Of a stretch of 64,000 nt of DNA, positions 1-8,519 are shown piece by piece; within the stretch, counting starts at the first letter, position 1; each line of letters begins with the position of its first letter. Below the pieces are notes generated by a model. It made no database searches, was not told the DNA's origin, and saw only the letters and a list, made by a program, of their open reading frames with translations. Origin of the DNA: Streptomyces noursei (GTDB lineage: Bacteria; Actinomycetota; Actinomycetes; Streptomycetales; Streptomycetaceae); contig NZ_CP070326.1 in NCBI RefSeq assembly GCF_016917755.1, forward strand, positions 372,001 to 436,000. The letters run 5' to 3'. Both the position numbers and the translations under genes were made by a program.

Positions 1-1
1 T

Positions 2-1141
2 GCCGCGGTGTTCGGACTGCTCAGCCCGGTCCCCTTAGGCCGGGTCGCGGATCGTCATGGCGCGGTACGCACTTACGTACTGCTCATGTGCCTCCGCGGC
101 GCGGGTTATGCCTTATACCCCCTGATCACCGATCTCTCTGGTTATGCCGTTCTGACCTGTGTGCTCTACGCGGCGGACCGGGCCTGCTCCCCCCTGCTCC
201 AGGTGATCGCGGCCGCCGTGGCCGGCCAGCAGGAGCGGACCCGTACGCTGGCGTCGATTCGGGCGGTCCGCAACATCGGGCTCAGCGTCGGCCTGCTCGG
301 CGCCAGCGCCGTGCTCGGCTTTCCGTCACGGGCCGCCTTCGCCACGATCTTCCTGGTCAACGCCCTCTCCTTCTTCGCCATCGCGGCACTGGTGCTGTGG
401 TCGGTCAAGGCGGCCGGCGACTCCGCTCTGACACCACTCAAGGGCATAGGGAACGGGGGCGGACCGCAGGGACACGCGGGGAGCGGGAGCCCGCCCTCCA
501 GGGCACCGACGCCCTTTCGCGATGTGCGCTTTTTGGTGTTCACCGCCTCGAACGGCGTTCTGTCCCTCTACGACACGGCGCTGATCGTCCTGCTGCCGGT
601 CTGGGTAATACAGCGTACGGAGCTGGCCCATGCCTGGTCGCCCGTGCTTCTCACCGTCAACACCACACTCACCGTCCTGCTCCAGGCCGCAGTTCCCCGC
701 TTTGCGAAAGACGCTCAGGGCGCCCGTCGACTGGTGAAATGCACGGCATTGACACTGGCCGCCGGTTGCGCTCTTTTCGCGCTGGCCGAGGAGCTTCCAC
801 TGTGGGCCTCACTGGTTGCCGCGCTCGGTGCCGTGGCGGCCATGACCCTGGGGGAAAACCTGCATTCGGTGGCGAGTTGGGAGTTGTCCTACCTCCTCTC
901 CCCCGCCGAGGCGCGTGGGCAATACCTCGCCATGTTCAGCATGGGAATGACGTCCCAGAAAGTCTTCGGACCCGTCCTCTTGGTGAGCCTCCTGCTGCCG
1001 CTGGGCCCTTGGGCGTGGGCCGTGCTCATGGCTCTGTTCGCCGTGGCGACACTCGGCGCGCTGTGGTCGGGAAAACCCACACCGTCGCCGGGGGCGGACG
1101 AGGCGGCGACGCCGGACCCACTCCCCTCCGAAGCGCGCTGA
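2..1141 (+). CDS. MFS transporter, 5' end cut off by the window
   Basis: This is a membrane transporter of the major facilitator superfamily, probably an exporter. The reading frame is already open at base 2, and the first residues visible are the end of a membrane helix followed by GRVADRHGAVR, the loop 2-3 signature (motif A) of the family. About 40-50 N-terminal residues are therefore missing. The remainder shows about ten hydrophobic segments, split by a hydrophilic central loop near residues 140-170. It ends 254 bp before the ferredoxin gene of the peptide-type operon and on the same strand. Export of that operon's product is a reasonable inference, but the promoter in the gap means it is not simply the first gene of the same transcript. 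Confidence 0.85.
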   Translation, partial: AAVFGLLSPVPLGRVADRHGAVRTYVLLMCLRGAGYALYPLITDLSGYAVLTCVLYAADRACSPLLQVIAAAVAGQQERTRTLASIRAVRNIGLSVGLLGASAVLGFPSRAAFATIFLVNALSFFAIAALVLWSVKAAGDSALTPLKGIGNGGGPQGHAGSGSPPSRAPTPFRDVRFLVFTASNGVLSLYDTALIVLLPVWVIQRTELAHAWSPVLLTVNTTLTVLLQAAVPRFAKDAQGARRLVKCTALTLAAGCALFALAEELPLWASLVAALGAVAAMTLGENLHSVASWELSYLLSPAEARGQYLAMFSMGMTSQKVFGPVLLVSLLLPLGPWAWAVLMALFAVATLGALWSGKPTPSPGADEAATPDPLPSEAR

Positions 1142-1265
1142 AAAGGCGCGAGGAAGCCTGCCGGGAAGCACTCCCGAAGCACGCCCGCGACACCAAGCTG
1201 AGTTCACATCGCCCCAACTCACCTTTCTTTACGGGGAGTTTGACATTCCGCACCGATCGAATTCA

Positions 1266-1313
1266 TTGACACGCGCCTCACTCGACCCATACGATCTTGG
1301 CACTGAGTGCCAA
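1266..1313 (+). promoter_or_regulatory. Promoter with palindromic operator upstream of the ferredoxin gene
   Basis: A consensus -35 box TTGACA lies at 1266-1271 and a -10 box TACGAT at 1290-1295, spaced by 18 bp. The predicted start point falls inside the dyad TTGGCACTGAGTGCCAA (1297-1313; 7-bp perfect arms and a 3-bp centre). A dyad over the start point is the classical place for a repressor operator. A weaker hairpin (GCCACG at 1328-1333 with CGTGGC at 1348-1353) lies in the leader. The boxes are seen directly; regulation by a repressor is inferred, and no regulator gene lies beside it inside the window. Confidence 0.6.
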
Positions 1314-1395
1314 CAGCCTTCATTAGTGCCACGCCCGGCTTTTCTGCCGTGGCCATAGGTCTGGTTGTGAAACTGGACAGGAAAAAGGTGGTCCC

Positions 1396-1719
1396 ATGGC
1401 TCAGGTAACGTTCTCCGACGCCAACGGACACCAGTCGGTGCTGGATGTCCCCAGCGGCACAAGCATCATGGAAGCCGCAGTCGACAATGGAATCGACGGA
1501 ATCGACGGCCAGTGCGGCGGTCGCCTGATCTGCGCGACCTGCCATGTATTCGTGGAGGCCGTCGAGGGACCGGCTCCGCCCGGCCTCGATGCCGACGAGG
1601 ACGACATGTTGGACTACACCGCCGTTCAGCGCCGCCCGAACAGTCGGCTGAGCTGTCGCCTCGTGATGGGCGAAGGGCCGAGCGCGCTGGTCGTCGGCCT
1701 GCCGGACACCCAGACCTGA
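1396..1719 (+). CDS. [2Fe-2S] ferredoxin, adrenodoxin type
   Basis: This is a 107-residue electron carrier of the vertebrate/bacterial adrenodoxin type. The cluster ligands are visible as C-x5-C-x2-C in CGGRLICATCHV, with the fourth cysteine in RLSCRL near the C terminus, the standard spacing for the family. The ATG is preceded by AGGTGG. It is the first gene after the TTGACA promoter and lies 26 bp before the 2-oxoglutarate-type oxygenase. Adrenodoxin-like ferredoxins usually serve P450s or Rieske oxygenases, and none is seen here. It may keep the neighbouring non-haem iron enzyme reduced, or serve an enzyme outside the window. Family assignment is secure; the partner is inferred. Confidence 0.9.
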   Translation: MAQVTFSDANGHQSVLDVPSGTSIMEAAVDNGIDGIDGQCGGRLICATCHVFVEAVEGPAPPGLDADEDDMLDYTAVQRRPNSRLSCRLVMGEGPSALVVGLPDTQT

Positions 1720-1745
1720 AAGGCAGTCAAAAAGACGAGGAAGCC

Positions 1746-2534
1746 ATGCCCCCCTACGCGCCCGACGCCCTCGCCCGGACCCAACCACGGGAATCCCAGG
1801 GTGAATTAACCCCCCAAGCCTTTGTGCACCACCGCCCGGACCTGATCCGGGCCGCACTCGACGGCATTCCATCGGACGCCGTCAGCCATTTTGCCAGCTC
1901 TTGGAACGCACTGCCCGCCGATGCGTATGTGAAAGCCGAACGACCTTACCGTTTTCGCCGCTACGGGAAATTCCACCTCTCCGAGGACGGGCCGCAACAG
2001 GTCTCGCACGGTCCTTTCTTGCAGGCCAAGACCGTGAACAAGCTCAGCGGTGGAGTGCCCCGGCACTTCGCGCCCCTGGACGACGCGGTGGCCACCAGCC
2101 TGGCACTGCGTGCCATCGTGGGTGCGCTCCACGACCAGCTGCCCGGCCCCCATCAGGACATCAACGCCTGCGGCATCCACCAGATCCGGGTGACGGCCGT
2201 CCCCGGCGCGGAGGGCGATCCGGCTCCGGAGGGCATGCACCAGGACGGGCACCGCTTCGTCGGCCAGGTGCTCGTCCGCCGCGACGGCGTCCACGGCGCC
2301 CAGTCCCGCATCTACGACCTCGACCGGCGCCTCGTCTACCAGTCCCAACTCACCGCGCCCTGGGAGTCGATCATCCTCGACGACCGGCGTGTCCTCCACG
2401 ACGCCTCCCCGGTCGGCGTCGCCGCCGGGGCCGACCTCGCCGTCCGGGACATGCTCCTGGTCGACTTCTTCGCCGATCCCGCCCTGCCGGCCCCGAGCCC
2501 CCGACCCCTGTCGAAAGGACAGTCCCATGACTGA
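1746..2534 (+). CDS. Fe(II)/2-oxoglutarate amino-acid hydroxylase (BsmA / isoleucine dioxygenase-like)
   Basis: This 262-residue protein belongs to the 2OG-Fe oxygenase family that contains BsmA and the L-isoleucine dioxygenase of Bacillus, enzymes that hydroxylate free aliphatic amino acids. The facial triad is visible: H165-x-D167 in EGMHQDGHRF and the distal H218 in DRRVLHDASP, followed by R234 in AVRDMLLVDF, the expected 2-oxoglutarate carboxylate ligand. The ATG at 1746 is chosen because AGGAAG precedes it and because it follows the ferredoxin closely; the frame is open further upstream but overlaps that gene. Its end overlaps the next gene by 8 bp, so the two are probably translated together. 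It most likely provides a hydroxylated amino-acid building block; the substrate cannot be read from the sequence. Confidence 0.85.
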   Translation: MPPYAPDALARTQPRESQGELTPQAFVHHRPDLIRAALDGIPSDAVSHFASSWNALPADAYVKAERPYRFRRYGKFHLSEDGPQQVSHGPFLQAKTVNKLSGGVPRHFAPLDDAVATSLALRAIVGALHDQLPGPHQDINACGIHQIRVTAVPGAEGDPAPEGMHQDGHRFVGQVLVRRDGVHGAQSRIYDLDRRLVYQSQLTAPWESIILDDRRVLHDASPVGVAAGADLAVRDMLLVDFFADPALPAPSPRPLSKGQSHD

Positions 2535-3420
2535 CGTTCCGGACACCACGTCCACCTCCCCCACCCGCCCCCGCATCGGCTTCTCCACCAACATCTGGGA
2601 CAACCCCGCGGACATCGTGGGACACCTGGACTTCCTGGCCGACCATTTCACCGACATCGAGTTCGAGATCGCCGAGGAAGCGCAAGAGGTGCTCTTCGGG
2701 GCCACGGCTCAGGAGTACGAGAAGATCGTGGACGGGATGCGTTCCGTCATCACCGAGCGCGGGCTGGACGTGTCCGTCCACGCTGCCTGGTACGGGCCGC
2801 ACACCGACTTATGCGCGGCCGACGAGGCGGAGCGGACCGAGTCCGTGCACTTCCTGCGCCGCGCGGTACACCTCGCCGCCGACCTCGGCGTGGATCGCGT
2901 GACCTACCACCCGGGATACACCGGCCGCCGTCCCAACAGCGTCCTGCTCGACGTCCTGCGCTCCTCGCTCGACCGGGTGCGGCCCCTGCTGGATCGCACC
3001 GGAGTGCTGCTGTGCATGGAGAACATGGGCGCCGACCGGCCCCGCTACGTGGTGTTCTCCCCGGAGGAACACGTCACGCTGTGCGAGAGCACCGGCACGT
3101 GGATGACCCTGGACATCCCCCATCTCGCCACCGTGCACCGGCCCCGGGGCGACTTCGACGAGGCGCTGGCCACGGTCGCCCCCTACGTCCGTACCGCGCA
3201 CATCGCCGACATCAAGGGCTCCGACCACACCCACATCCCCATCGGCGCGGGTGATCTCCCCCTCTGGGAGTCGCTGGAGAAGCTCGGTTCGTACGGGTTC
3301 GACGGTGCGGCGGTCGTGGAGGAGTTCGCCCGGGGGTACACACCGGAGGACTACCTCAAGGCTGCCCTGTCCTTCCGTGAGCGGTGGGACGCGGCGGGTG
3401 CCATGCGGGGCGAGGGCTGA
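2527..3420 (+). CDS. Sugar-phosphate isomerase/epimerase-like TIM-barrel protein
   Basis: This 297-residue protein has the xylose-isomerase-like (AP endonuclease 2) TIM-barrel pattern: an N-terminal strand GFSTNIWDN, then VHAAWYGP, TYHPGY, LCMENMG, LDIPHL, AHIADIKGS and VVEEF. The acidic and histidine residues in ENMG, LDIPHL, HIAD and EEF are at the usual places for a bound divalent metal. Family members isomerise, epimerise or dehydrate sugars and small hydroxy-ketones, so the substrate cannot be fixed. The ATG overlaps the hydroxylase by 8 bp, and its TGA shares one base with the next start codon, so it is a full member of the operon. Acting on a hydroxylated amino-acid or sugar-derived intermediate is an inference. 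Confidence 0.75.
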   Translation: MTDVPDTTSTSPTRPRIGFSTNIWDNPADIVGHLDFLADHFTDIEFEIAEEAQEVLFGATAQEYEKIVDGMRSVITERGLDVSVHAAWYGPHTDLCAADEAERTESVHFLRRAVHLAADLGVDRVTYHPGYTGRRPNSVLLDVLRSSLDRVRPLLDRTGVLLCMENMGADRPRYVVFSPEEHVTLCESTGTWMTLDIPHLATVHRPRGDFDEALATVAPYVRTAHIADIKGSDHTHIPIGAGDLPLWESLEKLGSYGFDGAAVVEEFARGYTPEDYLKAALSFRERWDAAGAMRGEG

Positions 3421-4751
3421 TGACGGAGCTTGCCGCCGCCGGTCCGGTGCGTTCCCCGCACCGGGCCGGCGGCCGTACCGGCCCGGCGGGCGGCCTCCTC
3501 ACGGCCGTGCACGACGACGTCGGACGCCTCACCACGACGGTCAATCTGGCCGCGTTCGAGAACGTGCTCTCGCGTACGGCCCGCGCCATGCTGCACGGCC
3601 CGCTCGCGGACCGCTATCTGATCGGACACGAGCAGGAGCGCCGGGGACTCGACCCGCTGCTGCGCTCGGGCCTGCTCTCGGCGGCCTATCCGGGCGTCGA
3701 CGCGCTGGAGCGCGCCGCCTCCGAGACCGCCCGGCAGCTGTTCGGCGCGGCCTGGGTGGACTTCCGGCCGCTGTCCGGCCTGCACGCGACGATCTCGGTG
3801 TTCGCGCTGCTGACCGCCCCCGGCTCGACGGTCTACTCCATCGCGCCGGCCAACGGCGGGCACTTCGCGACCCAGCCGCTGCTGGAGTCGATGGGCCGCG
3901 ACGGCCGGTACCTGCCCTGGTGCGCCTCCGCCGGAACGGTCGACCTCGCCGCGTTCGCCGAGGTCTGGCGGGCGCATCCGGGCGCCATGGTCTTCCTCGA
4001 CCACGGTGTGCCGCTGGCGCCGCTGCCGGTCCGTGAACTGCGTGCCGTCATCGGGGACGGCACGCTGCTGGCGTACGACGCCTCGCACACCCTCGGCCTG
4101 ATCGCCGGCGGCCGGTTCCAGGATCCCCTGGCCGAGGGCTGTGACCTCCTGCAGGGCAATACGCACAAGAGCTTCCCCGGAGCCCACAAGGGGCTGGTCG
4201 CCTTCGCCGACGCGGCGCTGGGCCAGGGCTTCTCCGAGCGCCTGGGACTGGCGTTGGTCTCCTCACAGCAGACCGGTCCCACACTGGCGAACTATGTGAC
4301 GACGTTGGAGATGGGCGTCCACGCCTCCGCGTACACCCGGCAGATGCTCGCCAACCAGGCCGCCCTCGCCTGCGCACTGGGCGAGTCGGGCTTCGCGGTC
4401 CACCACCCACCGGGCGCGACGGGGCCGAGCGCCAGTCATGTGCTCCTGGTCGAGGGCGGTCGGCAGCACGACGGCGCGGATCCGTACGCCCTCGCCGCCC
4501 GGCTGATGCACTGTGGCGTGATGCTCAACGCCCGCCCGGTGGACGGGCGGGTGGTGCTCCGTCTGGGCGTGCAGGAGGTCACCCGGCGGGGGATGCGCCA
4601 GCCGGAGATGTGGCGGCTGGCCGAGCTCATGGCCCGGGCCGCGCACACCGAAGGAGCCACCGCAACCGCCGACGTCGCCGGCCAAGTGGCTGCCCTGGCA
4701 GGGGCGTTCACCTCGGTGCGATACGGATTCGACGACTCGGAGGCCGCGTGA
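3420..4751 (+). CDS. SHMT-fold PLP enzyme, possibly a transaldolase or aldolase
   Basis: This 443-residue protein is a distant relative of serine hydroxymethyltransferase. The PLP lysine is K250 in GNTHKSFPGAHKG, with D220 and H223 in DASHTLGLIAGG stacking on the cofactor. RLGVQEVTRRGM near the C terminus matches the family's carboxylate-binding arginine block. The motifs are diverged from housekeeping SHMT (for example GNTHKSFPG in place of the usual TTTHK...RGP block). This is the pattern seen in specialised relatives such as the threonine transaldolases of 4-fluorothreonine and obafluorin biosynthesis. Its start overlaps the preceding stop and its stop overlaps the ATP-grasp start (TGATG). 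A beta-hydroxy-amino-acid forming step is the likeliest role; a folate-dependent role is possible. Confidence 0.75.
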   Translation: MTELAAAGPVRSPHRAGGRTGPAGGLLTAVHDDVGRLTTTVNLAAFENVLSRTARAMLHGPLADRYLIGHEQERRGLDPLLRSGLLSAAYPGVDALERAASETARQLFGAAWVDFRPLSGLHATISVFALLTAPGSTVYSIAPANGGHFATQPLLESMGRDGRYLPWCASAGTVDLAAFAEVWRAHPGAMVFLDHGVPLAPLPVRELRAVIGDGTLLAYDASHTLGLIAGGRFQDPLAEGCDLLQGNTHKSFPGAHKGLVAFADAALGQGFSERLGLALVSSQQTGPTLANYVTTLEMGVHASAYTRQMLANQAALACALGESGFAVHHPPGATGPSASHVLLVEGGRQHDGADPYALAARLMHCGVMLNARPVDGRVVLRLGVQEVTRRGMRQPEMWRLAELMARAAHTEGATATADVAGQVAALAGAFTSVRYGFDDSEAA

Positions 4752-7231
4752 TGACCACTCCGCCGCTGGTGCTGTTCCTGGGCAATGCCCGCTACGGCGA
4801 GTTCGAGCCGCTCCGTGAGGCGGGATACCGGGTCGGGTTGATCCGCGACACCACATCGCACGGCTGGTGTGCGGCCGACGACGCCTTCGACGTGGTGTGG
4901 CGCTGGGACCCGGGAGAGGGCATCGACACCCTCGCGGCCGAGCTCAAGCAGGACCCGTCGCTGTGTGTCCTCAATCTCCGTGAGGCATATGTCGAGCACT
5001 ACGCCCGGCTCTGTACGGCCCTCGGGTTGCCGGCGGTTCCGGCGGAGGAAGTGGCCGAGCTGCGTTCCAAGCACCTGATGCGTCGGCTGTTCGTCGAACG
5101 CATCGGTCAGGAGAGCACCGGTTCCTTCGCACGCGTCCGATCTCCCGCGGACATCGTGGAGTTCGGGCGACACCACGGCTGGCCCGTGGTGGTCAAACCG
5201 GCAGCGCTCTACTCCAGTCTCTTCGTCGTACCCGTGCCCGGACCCGAGGCCGCCGCCGAAGCCTTCCGGCACATCCGGGACGGCGTCGACGGGCACGTCC
5301 GCGACAAGGCGCTGCCGGACTCCTTCCGCGCCCTCCAGGTCGAGGAGTTCCTCACCGGCAGCAACCATTCGGTGGACCTCGTCGTCGACCGCGAGGGCAA
5401 CGCCTGGCCCGGTCCGGTGGTCGACGTGCTGACCGGGGCCGATCTGGGCGGCGCGGACTTCCATCACTTCGCCCGGTTCGCCCCGAGCCTGGCCCCGGCC
5501 CCGGACCGGATCCGGATGGCCGAACTCGCCGTCCATGCCGTACGGGCCATGGGCCTTCGCCTGTGCGCCGCGCATGTCGAGTTCGTCCTCACACCTGCCG
5601 GGCCCCGGCTGCTGGAGGTGGGCATCCGCCCGGGCGGCCACCGCGCCCGGGTGCTCCACCAGGCGCACGGCGTCTCCTTCATGGCCGCCTACGTTGCCGT
5701 GATGCGCGGCGAACAGCCCGACCTGGGCAGGAAGTTCGACCGCCCGTTCGGCATCGTGACACCTTTCCCCCGGACGACCGGGGTCTTCACGGGCCTGCAC
5801 GCCCTCGACCGTGTGACGGCGCTGCCCGCCTACTCCACGCACGCCGTGTACCACTCCCCCGGCAAGCAGGTGGGCACGGCGGCGCAGGGCCACTGGCAGA
5901 CGCTCTCGATCGAGCTGACGGCAGCCCGGATGTCCGAGCTGGACCAGGACATCAGGAGAATCTGGGACATGGACGACCTGATTCACACCCGGCCGCAGAC
6001 ACCCGCGCGGACGGAACCCGAACAGTCCGGACGCCCCCACCGCCCCCATCTCCTGCTCATCGGCGGCAAGGACTCGGGCTTCCGCTCGATCGCCGAGCTC
6101 GACGTGCGGATCACCCTCGTCCAGGAGCGGGCGAACCTCAGCGAACCCCAGACACGGCGCGCCGACACCCTGTTGGTCCAGGAACATCTGGAGGAGGGCC
6201 CCGTCCGGGCCGTGGCCGAGTTCCTGCACAGCACCGGCGCCCCCTTCGACGCCGTCCTGTCCTTTGCGGAGTCGCAGCTGCTCACCGCCGCCCGAATCGG
6301 CGAGTTCCTGGGCCTCGCCCACAACCCCGCGCCCGCGGTCGTGCGCAGCCGGGACAAGGCCCGTATGCGTGCGCTGCTCGACGAGCACGGCCTGCCGTCG
6401 GTGCCCTACCGCGTCTGCGGCAGCCTCGCCGAAGCCGACGCCTTTCAGCGGGAGTTGGGGGCTCCGGTCGTCCTCAAGCCCTCGGACGGCTCGGGCAGCC
6501 GAGGGGTGACGCTGGTCCGCGAACCGGGGGAACTGCCCGCCGGCTGGCGGCGCGCCGCGGCGGCGGGCGTTCCGCTGGTCGCCGAAGCGTGTGTCACCGG
6601 GCGGGAGATGAGCGTCGAGACGCTCACGCTGGACGGTGCGCACGAAGTGGTGGCGATCACCGAGAAGCTCACCTCGGGCCCGCCGTCCTTCATCGAGGTG
6701 GGGCACCAGATGCCGGCGGATCTCGGTTCCGGACCTGCGGAGCGCGTGGCGGCCACGGTCACCGGGCTGCTGGACGCGCTCGGTCACCGATGGGGCCCTG
6801 CGCATACCGAGGTCATGCTGCAGGCGGACGGCTCGCCCGTCATCATCGAGACCCAGACGCGCTTCGGCGGCGACCAGATCTGGGAGATGGTGGAGTTGGT
6901 CACCGGTGTCCAACTGGCCGCCGCCACGGCCGCCGGAATCCTGGGGGCGGCAGCGCCACCCCGCCGACCGGCCGTCGGCGGCGGTGCTGCCATCAGGTTC
7001 TTCGCCGAGCAGAACACCGTCGTACGGTCCGTCGGCGATCTGGATGCGGTACGCGCCATGCCTGGCGTCATGACCGCGCTGACCACCGTACGGCCTGGTC
7101 AGCGTCTTGGCCCGCTGGACGGTTCCGGGAGCCGCCAGGGGTACGTGCTGGCCGTCGGGACCGACCGGCGCGAAGCGGTGGCACGTGCCGAAGCCGCCCA
7201 CCGGGCCGCCGGATTCGAGGTGAGCGGCTGA
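4751..7231 (+). CDS. Tandem ATP-grasp ligase (peptide-bond forming)
   Basis: This 826-residue protein carries two ATP-grasp domains in series. Domain one spans about residues 1-430, with HGWPVVVKPAAL, EEFLTGSNHSVDLVV and LLEVGIRPGGHR. Domain two runs from about 440 to the end, with GAPVVLKPSDGSGSRGV, EACVTGREMSVE and VIIETQTRFGGDQ. Each has the lysine of the adenine pocket and the acidic metal-binding block. The second has ETQTR where the canonical E-x-N-x-R asparagine is expected. Single-domain relatives are L-amino-acid ligases of the BacD type; a tandem protein could join three amino acids or activate two carboxylates. The start overlaps the previous stop by one base. It is the last gene of the operon and is followed by a strong hairpin. 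Confidence 0.85.
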   Translation: MTTPPLVLFLGNARYGEFEPLREAGYRVGLIRDTTSHGWCAADDAFDVVWRWDPGEGIDTLAAELKQDPSLCVLNLREAYVEHYARLCTALGLPAVPAEEVAELRSKHLMRRLFVERIGQESTGSFARVRSPADIVEFGRHHGWPVVVKPAALYSSLFVVPVPGPEAAAEAFRHIRDGVDGHVRDKALPDSFRALQVEEFLTGSNHSVDLVVDREGNAWPGPVVDVLTGADLGGADFHHFARFAPSLAPAPDRIRMAELAVHAVRAMGLRLCAAHVEFVLTPAGPRLLEVGIRPGGHRARVLHQAHGVSFMAAYVAVMRGEQPDLGRKFDRPFGIVTPFPRTTGVFTGLHALDRVTALPAYSTHAVYHSPGKQVGTAAQGHWQTLSIELTAARMSELDQDIRRIWDMDDLIHTRPQTPARTEPEQSGRPHRPHLLLIGGKDSGFRSIAELDVRITLVQERANLSEPQTRRADTLLVQEHLEEGPVRAVAEFLHSTGAPFDAVLSFAESQLLTAARIGEFLGLAHNPAPAVVRSRDKARMRALLDEHGLPSVPYRVCGSLAEADAFQRELGAPVVLKPSDGSGSRGVTLVREPGELPAGWRRAAAAGVPLVAEACVTGREMSVETLTLDGAHEVVAITEKLTSGPPSFIEVGHQMPADLGSGPAERVAATVTGLLDALGHRWGPAHTEVMLQADGSPVIIETQTRFGGDQIWEMVELVTGVQLAAATAAGILGAAAPPRRPAVGGGAAIRFFAEQNTVVRSVGDLDAVRAMPGVMTALTTVRPGQRLGPLDGSGSRQGYVLAVGTDRREAVARAEAAHRAAGFEVSG

Positions 7232-7237
7232 AGCACC

Positions 7238-7281
7238 GCGTTCCACGCCCGCTACCTCATCGCGGCCGCGGCGTGGAACGC
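7238..7281 (+). terminator. Hairpin terminator after the peptide-type operon
   Basis: GCGTTCCACGCC (7238-7249) is repeated in inverted form as GGCGTGGAACGC (7270-7281), giving a perfect 12-bp stem with a 20-base loop. It begins six bases after the ATP-grasp stop codon. There is no clear T-tract, as is common for terminators in high-GC actinomycetes. Confidence 0.7.
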
Positions 7282-7406
7282 TCTTGCTGCAGCGGGCAGC
7301 ATCCTCCTCCCAGCAGCAGGGCGACCGGCCACCGGGACCGGCCGCCCTGACCCCTGCCTGGGTTTCGAAGGCCCTGCCCGGTACGCCCCATCCGAGCGCG
7401 AAGCCG

Positions 7407-7838
7407 TCAACTCACCCCCATCAGGCGGTACATGCCGATTGAGTCGTGCCTGGCGGTGTCCGCGAAGCCGAACTTCTCGTAGAGGAAGCGCGCGGGCCCG
7501 TCCGCGATCAGCGAGACATAGGCGGTGGCGGGCGCCCGGCACTCCAGTTCCTCGGTCAGCGCAGCCATGATGCGTCTGCCGAGGCCACGCCCCTGATGCG
7601 CGGGGTGCACACAGATGTCGACGATCTGGAAAGCGGTACCACCGTCACCGACGATCCGCCCCATGCCGATGGGCTCGCCCTCGTGATGGAGCACCACCCC
7701 GTGCCACGTGTTGGGCAGGGCGAGTGCCACCGCCTCGGGGGCTTTGTCGGAGAGCCCGGCATCGTTCCGCAGCCGACGGAAGACCTCGACGGAGGGCACT
7801 CCCACCCGCAACTCGTAAGGGCCATTTATGCTGTCCAT
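7407..7838 (-). CDS. GNAT family N-acetyltransferase
   Basis: This 143-residue protein is a single GNAT domain. The acetyl-CoA pyrophosphate loop is visible as VHPAHQGRGLGRRIM (Q/R-x-x-G-x-G/A pattern), and the C-terminal FLYEKFGFADT motif is typical of the fold's last strands. The nearest relatives in such genomes are small-molecule or antibiotic acetyltransferases, but no substrate can be named. It converges on the ATP-grasp operon, whose terminator hairpin lies between them. It stands alone, with the divergent-promoter TetR gene starting upstream on the same strand. Confidence 0.8.
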   Translation of the reverse strand: MDSINGPYELRVGVPSVEVFRRLRNDAGLSDKAPEAVALALPNTWHGVVLHHEGEPIGMGRIVGDGGTAFQIVDICVHPAHQGRGLGRRIMAALTEELECRAPATAYVSLIADGPARFLYEKFGFADTARHDSIGMYRLMGVS

Positions 7839-7929
7839 GCCTTACACGCTACAGGGTGCACGGCGACCTGCCCACGGCCCGATCGCCACCCGCTTCAGCG
7901 CGTGCCGGACATCCCGACGGCCGGGGCGG

Positions 7930-8490
7930 CTATGCCAACAGCCGTTGCCTGACCAACTCCATCACTTCCGCGCGGCTGCGCCGGCCGTTGTCGGCGGCGT
8001 AGAAGTGGTTGCCGATGCGCACCGAGACGGAGATCAGGCAGCGGATCTCGACCTCCTCCTCGTCGGGGCAGAAGGAAGAGAACAGCGAACGCAGGTAGTC
8101 CATGCGGCGATTGTCGACGCGGCGCAGGCGCTCGGCGACGGCCGCGTCGCGGCGGGCCCAGTCCCGGATCGCTATGTCGGCGGTGGTGCCCCGCACCGGC
8201 CCGTCGGCCGCGGCGGCGACGATGCCGAACAGTCGCGCCAGCCTGGCCCTGGCGTCTCCCTCGCCGCTCTCGACCTGCTCGATCACGCTCTCGGTGACCT
8301 CGTACTCCCAGGTGTCGAGCATTTCGGTGAGCAGTGCGTCCCGATTGCGGAAGTATCCGTAGAAGCCCCCCTTGCTGACGCCGAGTGCCTGCGCCAGCGC
8401 CTCGATCCGGACCGCTTCGGGGCCGCCTGCGACGAGTGCGCGCAGCCCTTCCTCGATCCACTTGCCCCGTGGCGTGCGGGTCGCGCCCAT
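7930..8490 (-). CDS. TetR family repressor
   Basis: This 186-residue regulator has the TetR helix-turn-helix in its first 50 residues (ALAQALGVSKGGFYGYFRNRDALL), followed by a variable ligand-binding half. It is transcribed away from the DUF2867 gene. The 102-bp gap between the two start codons contains two copies of TATACG-4-CGTATA (8520-8535 and 8555-8570), which are very probably its operators. Autoregulation and repression of the divergent gene are inferred from that layout. The inducer is unknown. Confidence 0.88.
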   Translation of the reverse strand: MGATRTPRGKWIEEGLRALVAGGPEAVRIEALAQALGVSKGGFYGYFRNRDALLTEMLDTWEYEVTESVIEQVESGEGDARARLARLFGIVAAAADGPVRGTTADIAIRDWARRDAAVAERLRRVDNRRMDYLRSLFSSFCPDEEEVEIRCLISVSVRIGNHFYAADNGRRSRAEVMELVRQRLLA

Positions 8491-8519
8491 GATGTGTGCC
8501 TCCTCACGTCCCCACCGAG

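Noticed and set aside
4436..7246. A 936-residue reading frame opposite the ATP-grasp gene
   Set aside because: It is an antisense shadow with no recognisable domain, over a well-supported plus-strand gene.
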